NCBI GenBank assembly: GCA_946965045.2 | Contig: OX337235.1 | Coordinates: 1,240,001-1,304,000 of the forward strand | Length of the DNA: 64,000 nucleotides | Direction: 5' to 3' | Origin: Epithemia pelagica | Lineage: Eukaryota > Bacillariophyta > Bacillariophyceae > Surirellales > Surirellaceae | Program-made: the position numbers and the translations under genes | Part shown: in pieces, positions 34,801-44,857 of the stretch | Position numbering within the stretch: position 1 is the first letter of the stretch | Layout of the letters: each line of letters starts with the position of its first letter | The notes under the pieces: generated by a model | Told to the model about the DNA's origin: nothing | The model's database searches: none | What the model saw: only the letters and a program-made list of their open reading frames with translations

Positions 34801-36623
34801 TCGCGAGAACTCCAGCATGCAGTCCAAAGCTTTTTCCTGTACGGCAACATCGACATCCAATGCACATTCAGATAATCGAGGAGCAAATCTCACTGCAATG
34901 CCGGTCATACAACTGGTATCAATCTTTTGCTGTGAAGAGGTTCTCTTGTTTCTCGAGGAAGCCTCACGATTGGCCTTGAAGGGGGCCAATAACCCTTCCA
35001 GAGCTGCGAGGCGAACTACTACAGCCTTGTCAGACAACATCCAACCCATGTATTTGAGAAATGATTGCTTCATAAAGATATCCGGTCTGGTCAGGATAAA
35101 ACGAGAGATGGTCCTCATTGACTCGGCACGAATCGTTGGGTTGACATCCTTGTATCGTTTCATAAAGATACCCACAACTGTTTCCGATACGAGCTCCTCG
35201 AGTTCGGAGCACATTCGATTCCATAGTTCGTTTTGAGCTCCAAGAGCCTCTGCCTTGCGTTTCATGTTATTTTTCCTTGCAACATTCAGCTGTCGCTGAG
35301 ACACTCGTAGTTTCTCTCGAAGCTCGACCGTCCGCTCCAGGATGGCCACGGCCAACTCGTACACGGATATTACCGATCCCAATCGAAGATCGACTTGAAC
35401 CAAACAAGTCATTTCAATCATACGTCGGAGAATCTCACGGATCATTTCAATCTGAAATCGAAAGCCTTGTTCCATTTGCGAGTCATTGACAGGTTCGTCT
35501 CTGTCCCGTTCATCCTTTTTTGATCTCTGGTTTCCAGAGAGGGTGTCCGATAATGATGTCACACCCAGCAAGTACCAGAATTCACGGTAAATATTGAGGT
35601 ATTCTCGAGAAGCAGACTGACCCTTGGATGAAGCAGGAATGTCAGCCATAAGAGGGACATGTTCCACCGGAGTCTCTTCCATACTGTTGTAAATGATACG
35701 CATATGTTCCGACAATTCACCATCAGACAGATTCTCCAAATCTACCTCTGCTGGATCCAGCAAGGATTCAAACTTGGCCCCCACCGATCGGAATAACAAA
35801 TTGTAGAGGGATACATGCACCGCGTTGGGGTCCTGGTGATGTTCGTCAAAAAGAGTCTTGGCTGTTGCCACCAAGTTTGCCGTGTACGGGCTCTCTTTCC
35901 CTCGCACAATCTTTCGAAGGGCACTCACGGCTTCCGAATCCGAGTTTGGGTCCCGCTTCGACGAATTCAACAACGCCGACAGCAAGGAATTTGTTGGAGA
36001 TTCATCCTCATGCAGCAATTTCTTGGACAGAGATGTCAATGCAGCATTCAAAGCTCTGCGTGGAGCTTTCTTTTTTGGCAGGGATGGCTTATTCCTGGGG
36101 GACAACTGTTTTGTTCTCTTTGGAGGAGAGGATCGCTTCGTGAAAACCGACGCCGTGGTTCGGCTCTTCATTTTGGCTGCGGTGCGTGGTGTGTATTCTT
36201 CTTCCTCCTCTTCGTCGTCGTCACTCTCCTCCTCCTCCTCTTCTTCTTCTTCTTCGTCTTGATCCGGTTGGTCGTCATTTTCGTCTTGTTCCTCCTCCAC
36301 CTCGGATACCGTAGACTTCTCTTCTTCTTCATCATCACGATCCGATTGGTCTGTATCATCCTTTTCTACTGTTGCTTTTTGCTCATTCGAACGCCTGTAG
36401 AGTAGAGTTCAGGGTTTTGGTACATATGGTGTGAGGCCACATTCTGCTCTCGGCAGCAAATTCATAAACAGCAATGGCCATGATGTCTCTCTACTCCAGT
36501 GCTACAGGCTTACCTCTTTTTCCGGGGGGAGTTCTCCTCCCTCAATTCTTTTTCCTTTTCCGCATCTTCATAAATGCTATGAACTTGCTTGCGTTCCCGC
36601 TTGGACCGACGGACACTCTCCAT
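31820..36623 (-). CDS. SCC3: cohesin subunit SCC3 / STAG (stromalin)
   Basis: Eight exons joined by splice sites and phase, 1424 aa: 36623-36514, 36394-34607, 34538-34069, 33994-33117, 33050-32868, 32808-32653, 32581-32385, 32312-31820. Introns are 59-119 bp with GTAAG/GTACG/GTATG donors; the summed length is divisible by 3. The 66-bp intron 33051-33116 has no stop, so retention would also stay in frame. The N-terminus is basic, then a long Glu/Asp run, then a Lys/Arg-Pro-rich stretch. The stromalin conserved domain is clear (ETVVGIFMKRYKDVNPTIRA, DIFMKQSFLKYMGWMLSDK, VRLAALEGL). HEAT-like helices follow, with an acidic Ser-rich tail. Known role: HEAT-repeat subunit that binds the SCC1 kleisin, DNA and loader or release factors within cohesin, in chromosome cohesion and looping. 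Confidence 0.93.
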
Positions 36624-36816
36624 GGTGGAATATACCTTTGTTGCTGCTTCTGTTGTCCTTCCAAAAGCCAAAAAGTGCAATCGCTTCGAAATCAACGCGA
36701 GTCGCCATCATCGCACTTCTGGGCGATGCGCGGCGGCAGGCCAGTTCCGCGACCGACCTGACCAGAGATATCTAGAGCTATGCATGCTATGTGTACACAT
36801 TACTCCCCTAGGAGCA

Positions 36817-36840
36817 GCTAGGAGTACTCCTACTCCTAGC
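36817..36840. repeat. perfect 10-bp hairpin
   Basis: GCTAGGAGTA (36817-36826) pairs with TACTCCTAGC (36831-36840) across a 4-nt loop. Bases 36825-36840 recur exactly at 37300-37315. Confidence 0.85.
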
Positions 36841-36941
36841 ACAATCTAGTGGCGCCGTGCTTGTCGACTTTTACTAGAGGAGTAGAAGTAGAGAGAGGAG
36901 TGTTCCTCTTTAGAGAGGAGTATCACGTCCATAAAGTCACC

Positions 36942-36997
36942 CCATGGACCATGGACCATGGACCATGGACCATGGACCATGGACCATGGACCATGGA
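36942..36997. repeat. tandem array of CCATGGA, 8 copies
   Basis: Eight exact 7-bp units, each containing the palindrome CCATGG. It lies in the presumed SCC3 / GKVWD-gene promoter region. Confidence 0.95.
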
Positions 36998-37299
36998 CCT
37001 ACTCGAAGACCCCTTGCTGAAGACAGAACCGCTTTGCTCATCAGCATTGGGCACAACGACCCGAAATAGCTAGGAATACCGGATCGGAGAGAGAGAGATA
37101 CCTGGCACGGAAACAAGACGATTCTTTTTTCTCAGTGGCAGCCGCCCCATGACTGATTCTATTCTACACATGAGATTCGGTCCGTCGATTTGGTTTGGAG
37201 CTATACAGAAGTCGTCTCTCTTTATTTCGACAGTTTGAGAAGAAACTATACGGAAAGTACTTTCATCCAAACACTGTGGTCAAAAGCTTGGAAAGTACC

Positions 37300-37345
37300 T
37301 ACTCCTACTCCTAGCTAGCTACTCCTCTAGCTAGGAGTAGCTAGC
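37300..37345. repeat. 16-bp direct repeat overlapping a perfect 12-bp hairpin
   Basis: Bases 37300-37315 repeat 36825-36840. GCTAGCTACTCC (37314-37325) pairs exactly with 37334-37345 across an 8-nt loop. Confidence 0.85.
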
Positions 37346-37694
37346 AAGAGGAGGTCGGAGTCGGAGGTCATAGTTTCAGTCCCGTCATGTCCACTTCTTG
37401 AACAAAAACGAATAATCTGTCGTTTCTTGCCCTTCATTCTTTTCCCCACGTCGTCCGCATCCATCATCCCAATTTTTCCTGCAGTTGCGCCATGGAACAC
37501 AGATACAACTCGAGATCTCATAAAAGTCCATCCACAAGAACACAAGGAACCATCATCATCCAAGGTTCCACTTTCTCCTGTTGTTGCACGTGAAACGATA
37601 TCCAACCTCCAACCAGAGACACGAGGCAAAACACAATGACAAGTCGGTCGAGTTGATTCTCTATATCATAATATATATCTATTTGCAGGAAAGA

Positions 37695-40600
37695 ATGGAG
37701 CGACCTTTTTCTTTGCCCCCACGCGATGGAAGCGATACTGCGGAAACGGATGCCGCCGCCAGGAATCAGAATTCCCTGTCCACACAAACAGCTCCAAATT
37801 CGACTACTACCAAGAAAGATCCGCAACACCTGCGGGCCACCAACACTGCAACCACACCGTGGATGGTGGTCCATGCCTCAGAGTTGTACCCGCCATCCGA
37901 TCGAACCAAGAACCATTCCATTTCATCCGCGCAGCCACAAGATTCCAGGGCGACCAACCATGACTCTTCCTTGAAGGAGAACGAGGAGGAGGAGCAGCAG
38001 CAGTGCTCGCCGGAGGACCTTTGGTTGCATACTGCAACGTGGATGGATGCGGAACACGCTGCCCATCACGAGGAGGACGACTTGGGATTTGGATTTGACT
38101 CCTTCGAGTCGTGGGAGGCCCAGGAACCGAGCGAACCCATGACACAAAAGACTCTGGAACCCCAAACGACCTTTCCGTCCGTGGCACAAGCCCTGCGACG
38201 CCGCAAACGAAAACGAGCCCGTGACTCGCACCACCAGCACAAGAATCCTCCTGCGCAGGAGCCGGACGCCACACATGATCGAGATCAAGAACAACCACAA
38301 CCACAAAAGGATGAACCGAAACGAGCCAATCCGCAAGACATTCCCGAACTCAATGACGAACGCCTCTCAAAATCTCACCAACAGGAGGTTCCATGGCCCA
38401 CCGACGAGGCCCATGCCAAGGACGACTCTTTGGAAGTGATTGGTCCACGCGCTCAGCATGGAAACCTGGAAGCAGTCCAACAGGAGGACGAACCAACCGA
38501 TGACATTTTGTTGTGGGATGCCACCGAGGGGACATGGATGCCCGCGGAATGCAACAACATGGAGGCCAACGATTCAAACAATCATAACGAAAACGCCACG
38601 GAGGGGATATGGATGCCCGTGGAATCCAACAACATGGAGGGGAACGATTCAAACAATAATAATAACAGCAACAACGAAAACAACAATCAAGACCAGAGTC
38701 AACCCCTGCAAGCTCCCAGTCCACCAACCACGAACGAGCTAGAGACTGCTCGATCGTCTCGAACACCAGGACGAGAGCCGGTTGGATTGGTTTGGGATGA
38801 ATGGACCCGAGAATGGGTCACTGATATTCGTACCAATGGCCCTTTTGACAGTGGTAATGATCCGCAACCACGAGCCTTGGAGAAAACTCACGAGCAACAA
38901 CCACTGGTCGATCGTTTGCCCACACGGGGACAAGAGCCCAAGGGATTGGTGTGGGATGAAATCGAACGGCAATGGACCATGGAACTCGAAGGTGGACCAG
39001 TTCCAGTCTTTCCGAGTGGTCCGCCTCCAACGTTTATGCACCAGCAAATCGCGTTGGATAAAAGAAATAAGCCTTGTGAAACCGATGGTCGACCACGAAC
39101 TTGGCTGGGAAATTGCCCACTTCCCAGCAATCCACCAAGAACATGCACCAAAGCCACTGAACCTGTGCTTCCCAAGGAAGGGATACCCGCTTCAAACTCG
39201 AAACATGGAAACCTCGCGCATCCTGGAATGATCCAAACCGGCACAGCGACAGTAAACTCGAGAGATGGAAACCATGGGCACACTGGAATGACCCAACCCG
39301 GCACAAAATCGGCAGCAAGCTCGAAAGATGGAACCATTCGGCATCCTGGAATGACCCAAGCCGACGCGGAATCCCAGAAAACGGTAACAAACTCGAGAAA
39401 TGGAAACTTGGGGCATCATGGAATGATCCAAACCCACACGGAATCCCAGAAAGCGGTGGCGGCGGAACAGCCAGCAAAGGAGATACCCGGAGATGTCCAA
39501 TATGCCGAAACGGTGGACTTTAATACTTTTCGCAGCATTGTTGTGGGCAAGACGGTTCGCCCCGACCCAAAAGCAACGAACCACCACACGGAAATGGACA
39601 AGACAGTTTGTGATCATATGGGAACATCCAATCGTTCGAACCATGGGAATGATCTCATTGCACACAAACAACCGATTGACCGACCCTCACCAACCAGACT
39701 CGAAAATCCTCAGAGTGGATGGATGGTGAAGGAATCAGAGAAAAGACGGCAAACTCCTCCATCACACGCCGATTCCAACAAGACAGCTGAAACCCAAGCA
39801 AGCAAGCCATCGCCACAGAACAGCTTGAAAGCGACGACTGCGAAAAACAACTATTACAGATTAGAAGTCAAAATCGTCGACAAGAGGCAAAATTCGACGA
39901 GATTGAATTACGGCGTCAAAAAATCGGTGAAAAAACCTCCACACATGACTACTGAGACTTCTCGTCCGGTGGCACAAGAATCTCCGCCAAAGAAAAAATT
40001 GAAGCAGAACAATGAAGGAAAGTCTCTCCAAATGGGCCAGGGCCTACACAAACACCCTCCTTTAACTGTTGATGTTAATGACACAGGATACAAACAAACC
40101 TTTGACCAATCACAAGCATCCAGAGTCTATCAGTCCCAGGGAGAGTTGAAGGTGAAGAAACAAGTGAAAAGAAAACGAGCTTCTCCATCAAATGATTCCG
40201 GTGGGACTAAAGAAACTGTACCAAGGGGACCACTTCAAAAGAAAAGCTTGAAACAGAAAAATGGAGGACTGTCTCTCCGAATGGTCGGTGGCCTTTACAA
40301 ACGTCCTGCTGGTCGTACCCCCATAGGTAAAGTATGGGATCCTAAGAATGGTTGTTGGACGGACTTATGTCAAGAAGAAAGGACTGCGGTATCAAAGGGT
40401 TGCAACCTCTCGAGAAATGAAGAAAGGCCTCCCCAGCTTCACATTCCTCCGCCAGGTCGTACACCAGTCGGTAAAGTGTGGGATCCTCGAAAGGGCAAGT
40501 TTTTGGCCGTTGGGAAATCAAGACCTTCAATCACAGCAGGGGACAAATCCTCGAAAGACAAGGAGGGAAAAAGACCAGTCTATAAGGTTGCGAGGCTTCA

Positions 40601-40979
40601 CAAACGCCCCCCTGGCCCAGCGCCTGCAGGAAAAGTGTGGAATTCTCATCATGGAAGGTGGATCGACGACTGGTTTCTGGAAGAGCCGGAGGACGAGAAA
40701 GACTCCACGAAAGACCATGGAACAAAACCCACGGGAGCTGTTGGTTACAAACGTCCCCAGGGCCGTCCCCCCAAGGGCAAAGTGTGGGATGAGCGAAAGG
40801 GTGTGTGGATCGACGACACACAGCCTTCCGGGGTTTCGAGAAAGGACAAAGGTCCTTACAGCTGTCCTCTGGGCCGACGACCTCGAGGCAAAGTATGGGA
40901 TACGCACAAGGGAAAGTGGGTTCAGGCTGAAATTGATAAGAAAGTTTCACCCGACACCGATGAACCTACACCTTGCTAA
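37695..40979 (+). CDS. low-complexity protein with seven GxxPxGKVWD repeats
   Basis: Single exon, 1094 aa from ATG 37695 (the open frame upstream starts only at TTG). No known family was recognised. Two repeats of the type GREPVGLVWDEWTREW lie near residues 359 and 411. Five more, of the type GRTPxGKVWDxxxGxW, start near 873, 921, 974, 1023 and 1060, spaced 37-53 residues and separated by Lys/Arg-rich linkers. Between the groups are two tandem copies of a TEG-x-WMPxExNNMExNDSNN unit (about 38520-38660) and about four copies of an NS-R-x-GN-x-x-HxGMxQ unit (about 39200-39450). The protein is very hydrophilic, with Lys/Arg clusters compatible with a nuclear protein. An eighth repeat in the same frame lies beyond the TAA at 40977-40979. 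Confidence 0.82.
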   Translation: MERPFSLPPRDGSDTAETDAAARNQNSLSTQTAPNSTTTKKDPQHLRATNTATTPWMVVHASELYPPSDRTKNHSISSAQPQDSRATNHDSSLKENEEEEQQQCSPEDLWLHTATWMDAEHAAHHEEDDLGFGFDSFESWEAQEPSEPMTQKTLEPQTTFPSVAQALRRRKRKRARDSHHQHKNPPAQEPDATHDRDQEQPQPQKDEPKRANPQDIPELNDERLSKSHQQEVPWPTDEAHAKDDSLEVIGPRAQHGNLEAVQQEDEPTDDILLWDATEGTWMPAECNNMEANDSNNHNENATEGIWMPVESNNMEGNDSNNNNNSNNENNNQDQSQPLQAPSPPTTNELETARSSRTPGREPVGLVWDEWTREWVTDIRTNGPFDSGNDPQPRALEKTHEQQPLVDRLPTRGQEPKGLVWDEIERQWTMELEGGPVPVFPSGPPPTFMHQQIALDKRNKPCETDGRPRTWLGNCPLPSNPPRTCTKATEPVLPKEGIPASNSKHGNLAHPGMIQTGTATVNSRDGNHGHTGMTQPGTKSAASSKDGTIRHPGMTQADAESQKTVTNSRNGNLGHHGMIQTHTESQKAVAAEQPAKEIPGDVQYAETVDFNTFRSIVVGKTVRPDPKATNHHTEMDKTVCDHMGTSNRSNHGNDLIAHKQPIDRPSPTRLENPQSGWMVKESEKRRQTPPSHADSNKTAETQASKPSPQNSLKATTAKNNYYRLEVKIVDKRQNSTRLNYGVKKSVKKPPHMTTETSRPVAQESPPKKKLKQNNEGKSLQMGQGLHKHPPLTVDVNDTGYKQTFDQSQASRVYQSQGELKVKKQVKRKRASPSNDSGGTKETVPRGPLQKKSLKQKNGGLSLRMVGGLYKRPAGRTPIGKVWDPKNGCWTDLCQEERTAVSKGCNLSRNEERPPQLHIPPPGRTPVGKVWDPRKGKFLAVGKSRPSITAGDKSSKDKEGKRPVYKVARLHKRPPGPAPAGKVWNSHHGRWIDDWFLEEPEDEKDSTKDHGTKPTGAVGYKRPQGRPPKGKVWDERKGVWIDDTQPSGVSRKDKGPYSCPLGRRPRGKVWDTHKGKWVQAEIDKKVSPDTDEPTPC

Positions 40980-41069
40980 ATGGTGTCAAGTTTCCTGCAG
41001 CGCCGCCCACCTATAGTTAAAGTATGGGATCCATCAAATGGTGCGTGGGCGCAAAGAGGTCCAGGATAA
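40980..41069 (+). other. in-frame continuation after the stop, carrying an eighth repeat
   Basis: Directly after TAA (40977-40979) the same frame stays open for 29 codons to a TAA at 41067-41069 and encodes RRPPIVKVWDPSNGAW, a further copy of the repeat. A possible intron 40893-41000 (GTATGG donor, TTTCCTGCAG acceptor, 108 nt, phase 0) would remove the first stop. The rest of the gap to 41410 shows nothing. Confidence 0.6.
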
Positions 41070-41410
41070 AGCAAGAAATTCATAAGAGATTCTTCCGGTC
41101 TTTTGGAGATTATTTGCTCCATGCATCGCATGCTATAGTGGATAACTCACTGTCCCCATAAATCACTCAGAAAGAAAGGAAGAGGACGATACCACTATGA
41201 GTTCTCTTTGCCGTATGTAGACATTTACCGCGTTCCTAGCTTTCTCCTACAAGAAGCAGACAGGAAGATCGATCTCGGTCTGATTTGTTGGGGCAATCGT
41301 TGTAGCCCTCATGCACCATGCCAAGTTCGCGCGCTGTGTGCGTCGATGGATCTGCTACAGAGAAGAGCCAATCGTTTTGTCCGGACATGGGCGCATATTC
41401 TCTTCGCGTT

Positions 41411-44400
41411 TCATGAGCGCAAATCAAACGCCACTGCAATCTCTCGTCCCTTATCCAATTGCGTGTAGACTTGTTGTGCGTCAGCAAGGGAGGCTGTTTT
41501 CGTGAGCAAGAACCGCGAGGGTTGCAATTGTTGCACCAAATCCCACGCCACTTGAAAGCGACGGTGCTTGGTCCACGTACCCGAGAGTGCACTGGGTAGT
41601 TCACTCACTTGAGATGTGACCAACGTCTTGTGACTTCGGTGAAAGTCCATACCCAACTGAAGCTCTACAGAGGTGTTTCCATACCAAGATGCCAGGACCA
41701 CGCGTCCAAAGTCTTTGGTTTGGTCAATGGCCATTTGCAACGCTTTGGGATTCCCACTCACTTCAATTGACACATCAAATTTACCAGCTTGGGCGACATG
41801 GGATGGAAAGAGACATTGAGAGGAACCTTGTGCTACCGAAACAGCCATTCGAGCCGGTATCGTGTCCACCGTGGTCAAAACGGGTTCCCGAATGGTGGAT
41901 CCTTGGCTGGCCGTGTTGTGTCGTCCCAAAATGGCCGTCACCAAGAGACCAATGAGTCCCTGTCCAAAGACAGCGACTCGTTCTCCCAGTCGTACATGTG
42001 CGTCATGGACAATCGAGAGCGCTGTTTCGACCGATGGCAAGAAAATGGCATCGTACGGATCAATACCGTCGGGTACAATTTGGATGGCATCCCGGTCCAC
42101 GACGGCTTGTGTCGCATGGGGTGCAAAGGCAAAGACGAGTTGTCCCAACAACGTGTCGCGATCCGCGACCTGGGTGCCACACTCGACAACCCGTCCCACC
42201 AAACTGTATCCATAGGCGAGGGGATATTGCATGCGTTCGTCTTGCATTCCTTGAATATTCACATCCAAGGCCGCGTCTTCAAAGTGTCCCTTGAAGACTT
42301 TGAGTTCGGTTCCAGAACTAATGAGAGAGCACACGCTAGCAATACGAACTTGAGTCTCGGTGAGCTCCCGTGATTTGCTTTGTCGTGTCGTGACAGTAGA
42401 GGGGGCCGTGAAGACGAGTTCTTGGAAAAAAGGCTCCACCAGAGCAGTGGAGGATTCTATTGCGGGGTCCGCAGTTGTGGAGAGTGGGGTACCAATCAAG
42501 GGCATGCGAAACAGCAAATCCTTGTTGGACACATAAATGGTTGGTTTGGATTCGTAGGCTCGAGACAGCCAGGCATGGGCATCGAATCCGGCTTGATGGA
42601 GGGAGGGTGCCGCCGTCATGCCAAAAAAGTACATCATGCATCGCCACAAATGAAACAGCTCTTGGTTCTCGGGGGGATCCTCATGATCCTGTTGATCGTC
42701 CTGTTTCTTGGTGGTGCTGACAAAGGGTGGAATGGTCCAGTCGGAAGCACCATGGGATAACAGTGTCGCACCATATCGTTGCATTTCGTCGATCAAGGCA
42801 TGGACTTGCACAGTGTGTCCATAATGTTGACACAGGGCCTTGGCATACAGGTCAAAGGCCAGGGCATCGGATGGAATGGCCCCCGTAGTCCCGGACGATG
42901 CAGCCACAAAGGGTTGCGGTGGCAAAAATTGTGTGGTCCCGCTAAAGGTAATGGGAAAATACACCAAGACCGACGACGACGAGTCCTTCTTTGTAGTATT
43001 GCTGGACGTCCAGGACCTTTCACCAAAACAACGAAGCAAACTTGTCACCAAGACATGTGGATGCCACAAATCGGCAAAGCAACAACCCACAATGGCATGC
43101 GGTCGTAGTATTGGAAGGGGGGCATCCTCCCGAAAATCTCGGAATCGCAATCGAACTTGGAGAGGAGGTACGACCCAGCCATTTTCTTTTTCTTGTTTGG
43201 TTTGCCGTGGTCGATTCCAAATGGTTTCGTACGTTGTGGTTGTTGTGGTTGATTCCTTGGTGTCTTGGGTAAATCCCAGCTGCACCAATTTTTCGGCACA
43301 CGGTCCGGCGAGATTGGAATTGCTTTCATAGGCATAATAGACAATCCCGTGTTCCAGGAGGTGGTCCTTCATGGCTTGATTCTGGGGCAAGGACAATACG
43401 CGAGTCAACGTCCAGCGCGTCTCGTCCTTACTGTTGTTATTGTCGTTGTTGTAGGGTGGTTGTTTGGGGGATGAATCCTCCTCGGGTTCGTGACTGGAGA
43501 GCGGCACGAGCCATTCCAGGAGGGACAAGAGACCGGCTCCGACATCGACCAGGACCAAGGGTTGTGGTTCTTGTTCTTGTGGTGTGGAGGTTGGAACGGC
43601 CTGGACCAAGTGTTGCAGAAAGGCATTCCACGTGGCCGTGTGCAAGGCGGGACGATCGGCGTGGGCATTTTTGAGTTGCAAATACGAGACATCGTCCCAC
43701 ACCAAGTGGGGATCAATCCATCCCATGGCGCGACACAGGGCTTGTCCCAAGGACCGTGTCGGAGAAACGTGTTGGACCTCGAGTCCCAGCGATTCTTGCA
43801 CTTGCTGACACACACTGGGCGAATCGTCCACCAGACAGACTTGATGGGGGGAATATCGGTCCAAGACGGATTGAAAAAAGACCGAGTTGGTCGAACCCGT
43901 CTTGGTGGGATACGAGACGCGTTCCTCGTTGTTGTTAGTGTTGGTGCTGGCTACCGCAGGCGTACTACAATGATCGGGTGTCAAACAGTACTGCAAGTGT
44001 GGCATGACATGGGCCAATCCCAAGGCTTGCATCACCTTGTCGACATGATGCTTGGGAGAATTGGAGGCCAGGCCAAATTGAGGGCCATGAAGACGAATAC
44101 GTCGATGCAAGAAAGAAGAGGAGGATGTCCCGTGAATCCAGTGTTGCCAATACTGCAAGGCCACGGCATGATCTCGAAGGGAGGCGGCCTGAGGGGAATA
44201 TCCCGTATTGCTGCTACCGCTGCTACTGCTCGTCGTTGTTGTGGTTGTTGTGGACGATTGGGAGAAATCTACTGTGGTTGGATACAGTCCCAACAAGCCA
44301 CGTACCGAAATGTTGTGATAGACACTCTTGTAAAACTTGTCCATGAAAAAACGCTGCAGGGGTCGACTCATTGGCTTGCGGTGGGGGTTGTTCCACTGGG

Positions 44401-44857
44401 TTTGACGAATTCCCTCAATCGTAGATCCATACTGTCGATGCAAGGCATCGGCTTGTGACGCCGTCAAATGGAACCAGGACGCGGAAACGTTGTGAATGCC
44501 ATGGACAATTTGATCTTCGATCCCCTCATCATGGCCCAAGTGTTCTTGTCGATACAAGGTATTGTCCACATCCAGCAAAATAAGTTTGGGTGGCGGTGGC
44601 AACACGACGGTCCAACTATTACTGTTGGAGGAAAAACCAGTCGTCGTCCTTGTCGTAGTAGTAGAAGAAGCAGTTGGTGAATCGACGACCTTTCGTGGTA
44701 ATGTCAAGGATGGCGATGACGACGACGACGACGAAGAAGAAGATGTTGTCGCATCCGCCACCACCATCATGCCAATGGTATTGTTGCCATGCAGCAACGT
44801 GATTCGAAACCACACGGTGCACGCCATGAAAACCGATCCAAGAAGAAATGGCTTCAT
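41411..44857 (-). CDS. HAD phosphatase / methyltransferase-like / MDR dehydrogenase fusion
   Basis: Single exon, 1148 aa, ATG 44855-44857. An N-terminal hydrophobic segment (residues about 4-35) looks like a signal peptide or anchor, followed by Ser and Thr runs. Domain 1 is a HAD of the pyrimidine 5'-nucleotidase/SDT1 type: LLDVDNTLYR (DxDxT), ASNSPKHHV (motif II), YPTKTGS (Lys), CLVDDSP (motif IV). Domain 2 has an SAM-methyltransferase-like opening (LVLVDVGAGLLSLLEWL ... VYYAYESN) and a Trp/Phe-rich tail. Domain 3 is a medium-chain dehydrogenase/reductase (CSLISSGTELKVFKG, GYSLVGRVVECG, GERVAVFGQGLIGLL), closest in feel to BchC-like oxidoreductases. The GHE zinc-ligand motif is replaced by GYS, so catalytic zinc is doubtful. 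Substrates are unknown; such linked activities suggest one multi-step pathway. Confidence 0.85.
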   Translation of the reverse strand: MKPFLLGSVFMACTVWFRITLLHGNNTIGMMVVADATTSSSSSSSSSSPSLTLPRKVVDSPTASSTTTTRTTTGFSSNSNSWTVVLPPPPKLILLDVDNTLYRQEHLGHDEGIEDQIVHGIHNVSASWFHLTASQADALHRQYGSTIEGIRQTQWNNPHRKPMSRPLQRFFMDKFYKSVYHNISVRGLLGLYPTTVDFSQSSTTTTTTTSSSSGSSNTGYSPQAASLRDHAVALQYWQHWIHGTSSSSFLHRRIRLHGPQFGLASNSPKHHVDKVMQALGLAHVMPHLQYCLTPDHCSTPAVASTNTNNNEERVSYPTKTGSTNSVFFQSVLDRYSPHQVCLVDDSPSVCQQVQESLGLEVQHVSPTRSLGQALCRAMGWIDPHLVWDDVSYLQLKNAHADRPALHTATWNAFLQHLVQAVPTSTPQEQEPQPLVLVDVGAGLLSLLEWLVPLSSHEPEEDSSPKQPPYNNDNNNSKDETRWTLTRVLSLPQNQAMKDHLLEHGIVYYAYESNSNLAGPCAEKLVQLGFTQDTKESTTTTTTYETIWNRPRQTKQEKENGWVVPPLQVRLRFRDFREDAPLPILRPHAIVGCCFADLWHPHVLVTSLLRCFGERSWTSSNTTKKDSSSSVLVYFPITFSGTTQFLPPQPFVAASSGTTGAIPSDALAFDLYAKALCQHYGHTVQVHALIDEMQRYGATLLSHGASDWTIPPFVSTTKKQDDQQDHEDPPENQELFHLWRCMMYFFGMTAAPSLHQAGFDAHAWLSRAYESKPTIYVSNKDLLFRMPLIGTPLSTTADPAIESSTALVEPFFQELVFTAPSTVTTRQSKSRELTETQVRIASVCSLISSGTELKVFKGHFEDAALDVNIQGMQDERMQYPLAYGYSLVGRVVECGTQVADRDTLLGQLVFAFAPHATQAVVDRDAIQIVPDGIDPYDAIFLPSVETALSIVHDAHVRLGERVAVFGQGLIGLLVTAILGRHNTASQGSTIREPVLTTVDTIPARMAVSVAQGSSQCLFPSHVAQAGKFDVSIEVSGNPKALQMAIDQTKDFGRVVLASWYGNTSVELQLGMDFHRSHKTLVTSQVSELPSALSGTWTKHRRFQVAWDLVQQLQPSRFLLTKTASLADAQQVYTQLDKGREIAVAFDLRS

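Larger units (their letters stand above)
36624..37694. other. divergent promoter region with hairpins and a heptamer array
   Basis: Lies between SCC3 (-) and the GKVWD-repeat gene (+). It contains two perfect hairpins sharing a 16-bp word and an eight-copy CCATGGA array, annotated separately. Just before the downstream ATG, a pyrimidine-rich TTTGCAG (ending about 37688) could be the acceptor of a 5'-UTR intron. Confidence 0.6.

Noticed and set aside
36942-36997. CCATGGA array as a CRISPR
   Set aside because: Seven-bp units without spacers; a simple tandem repeat in a eukaryotic genome.
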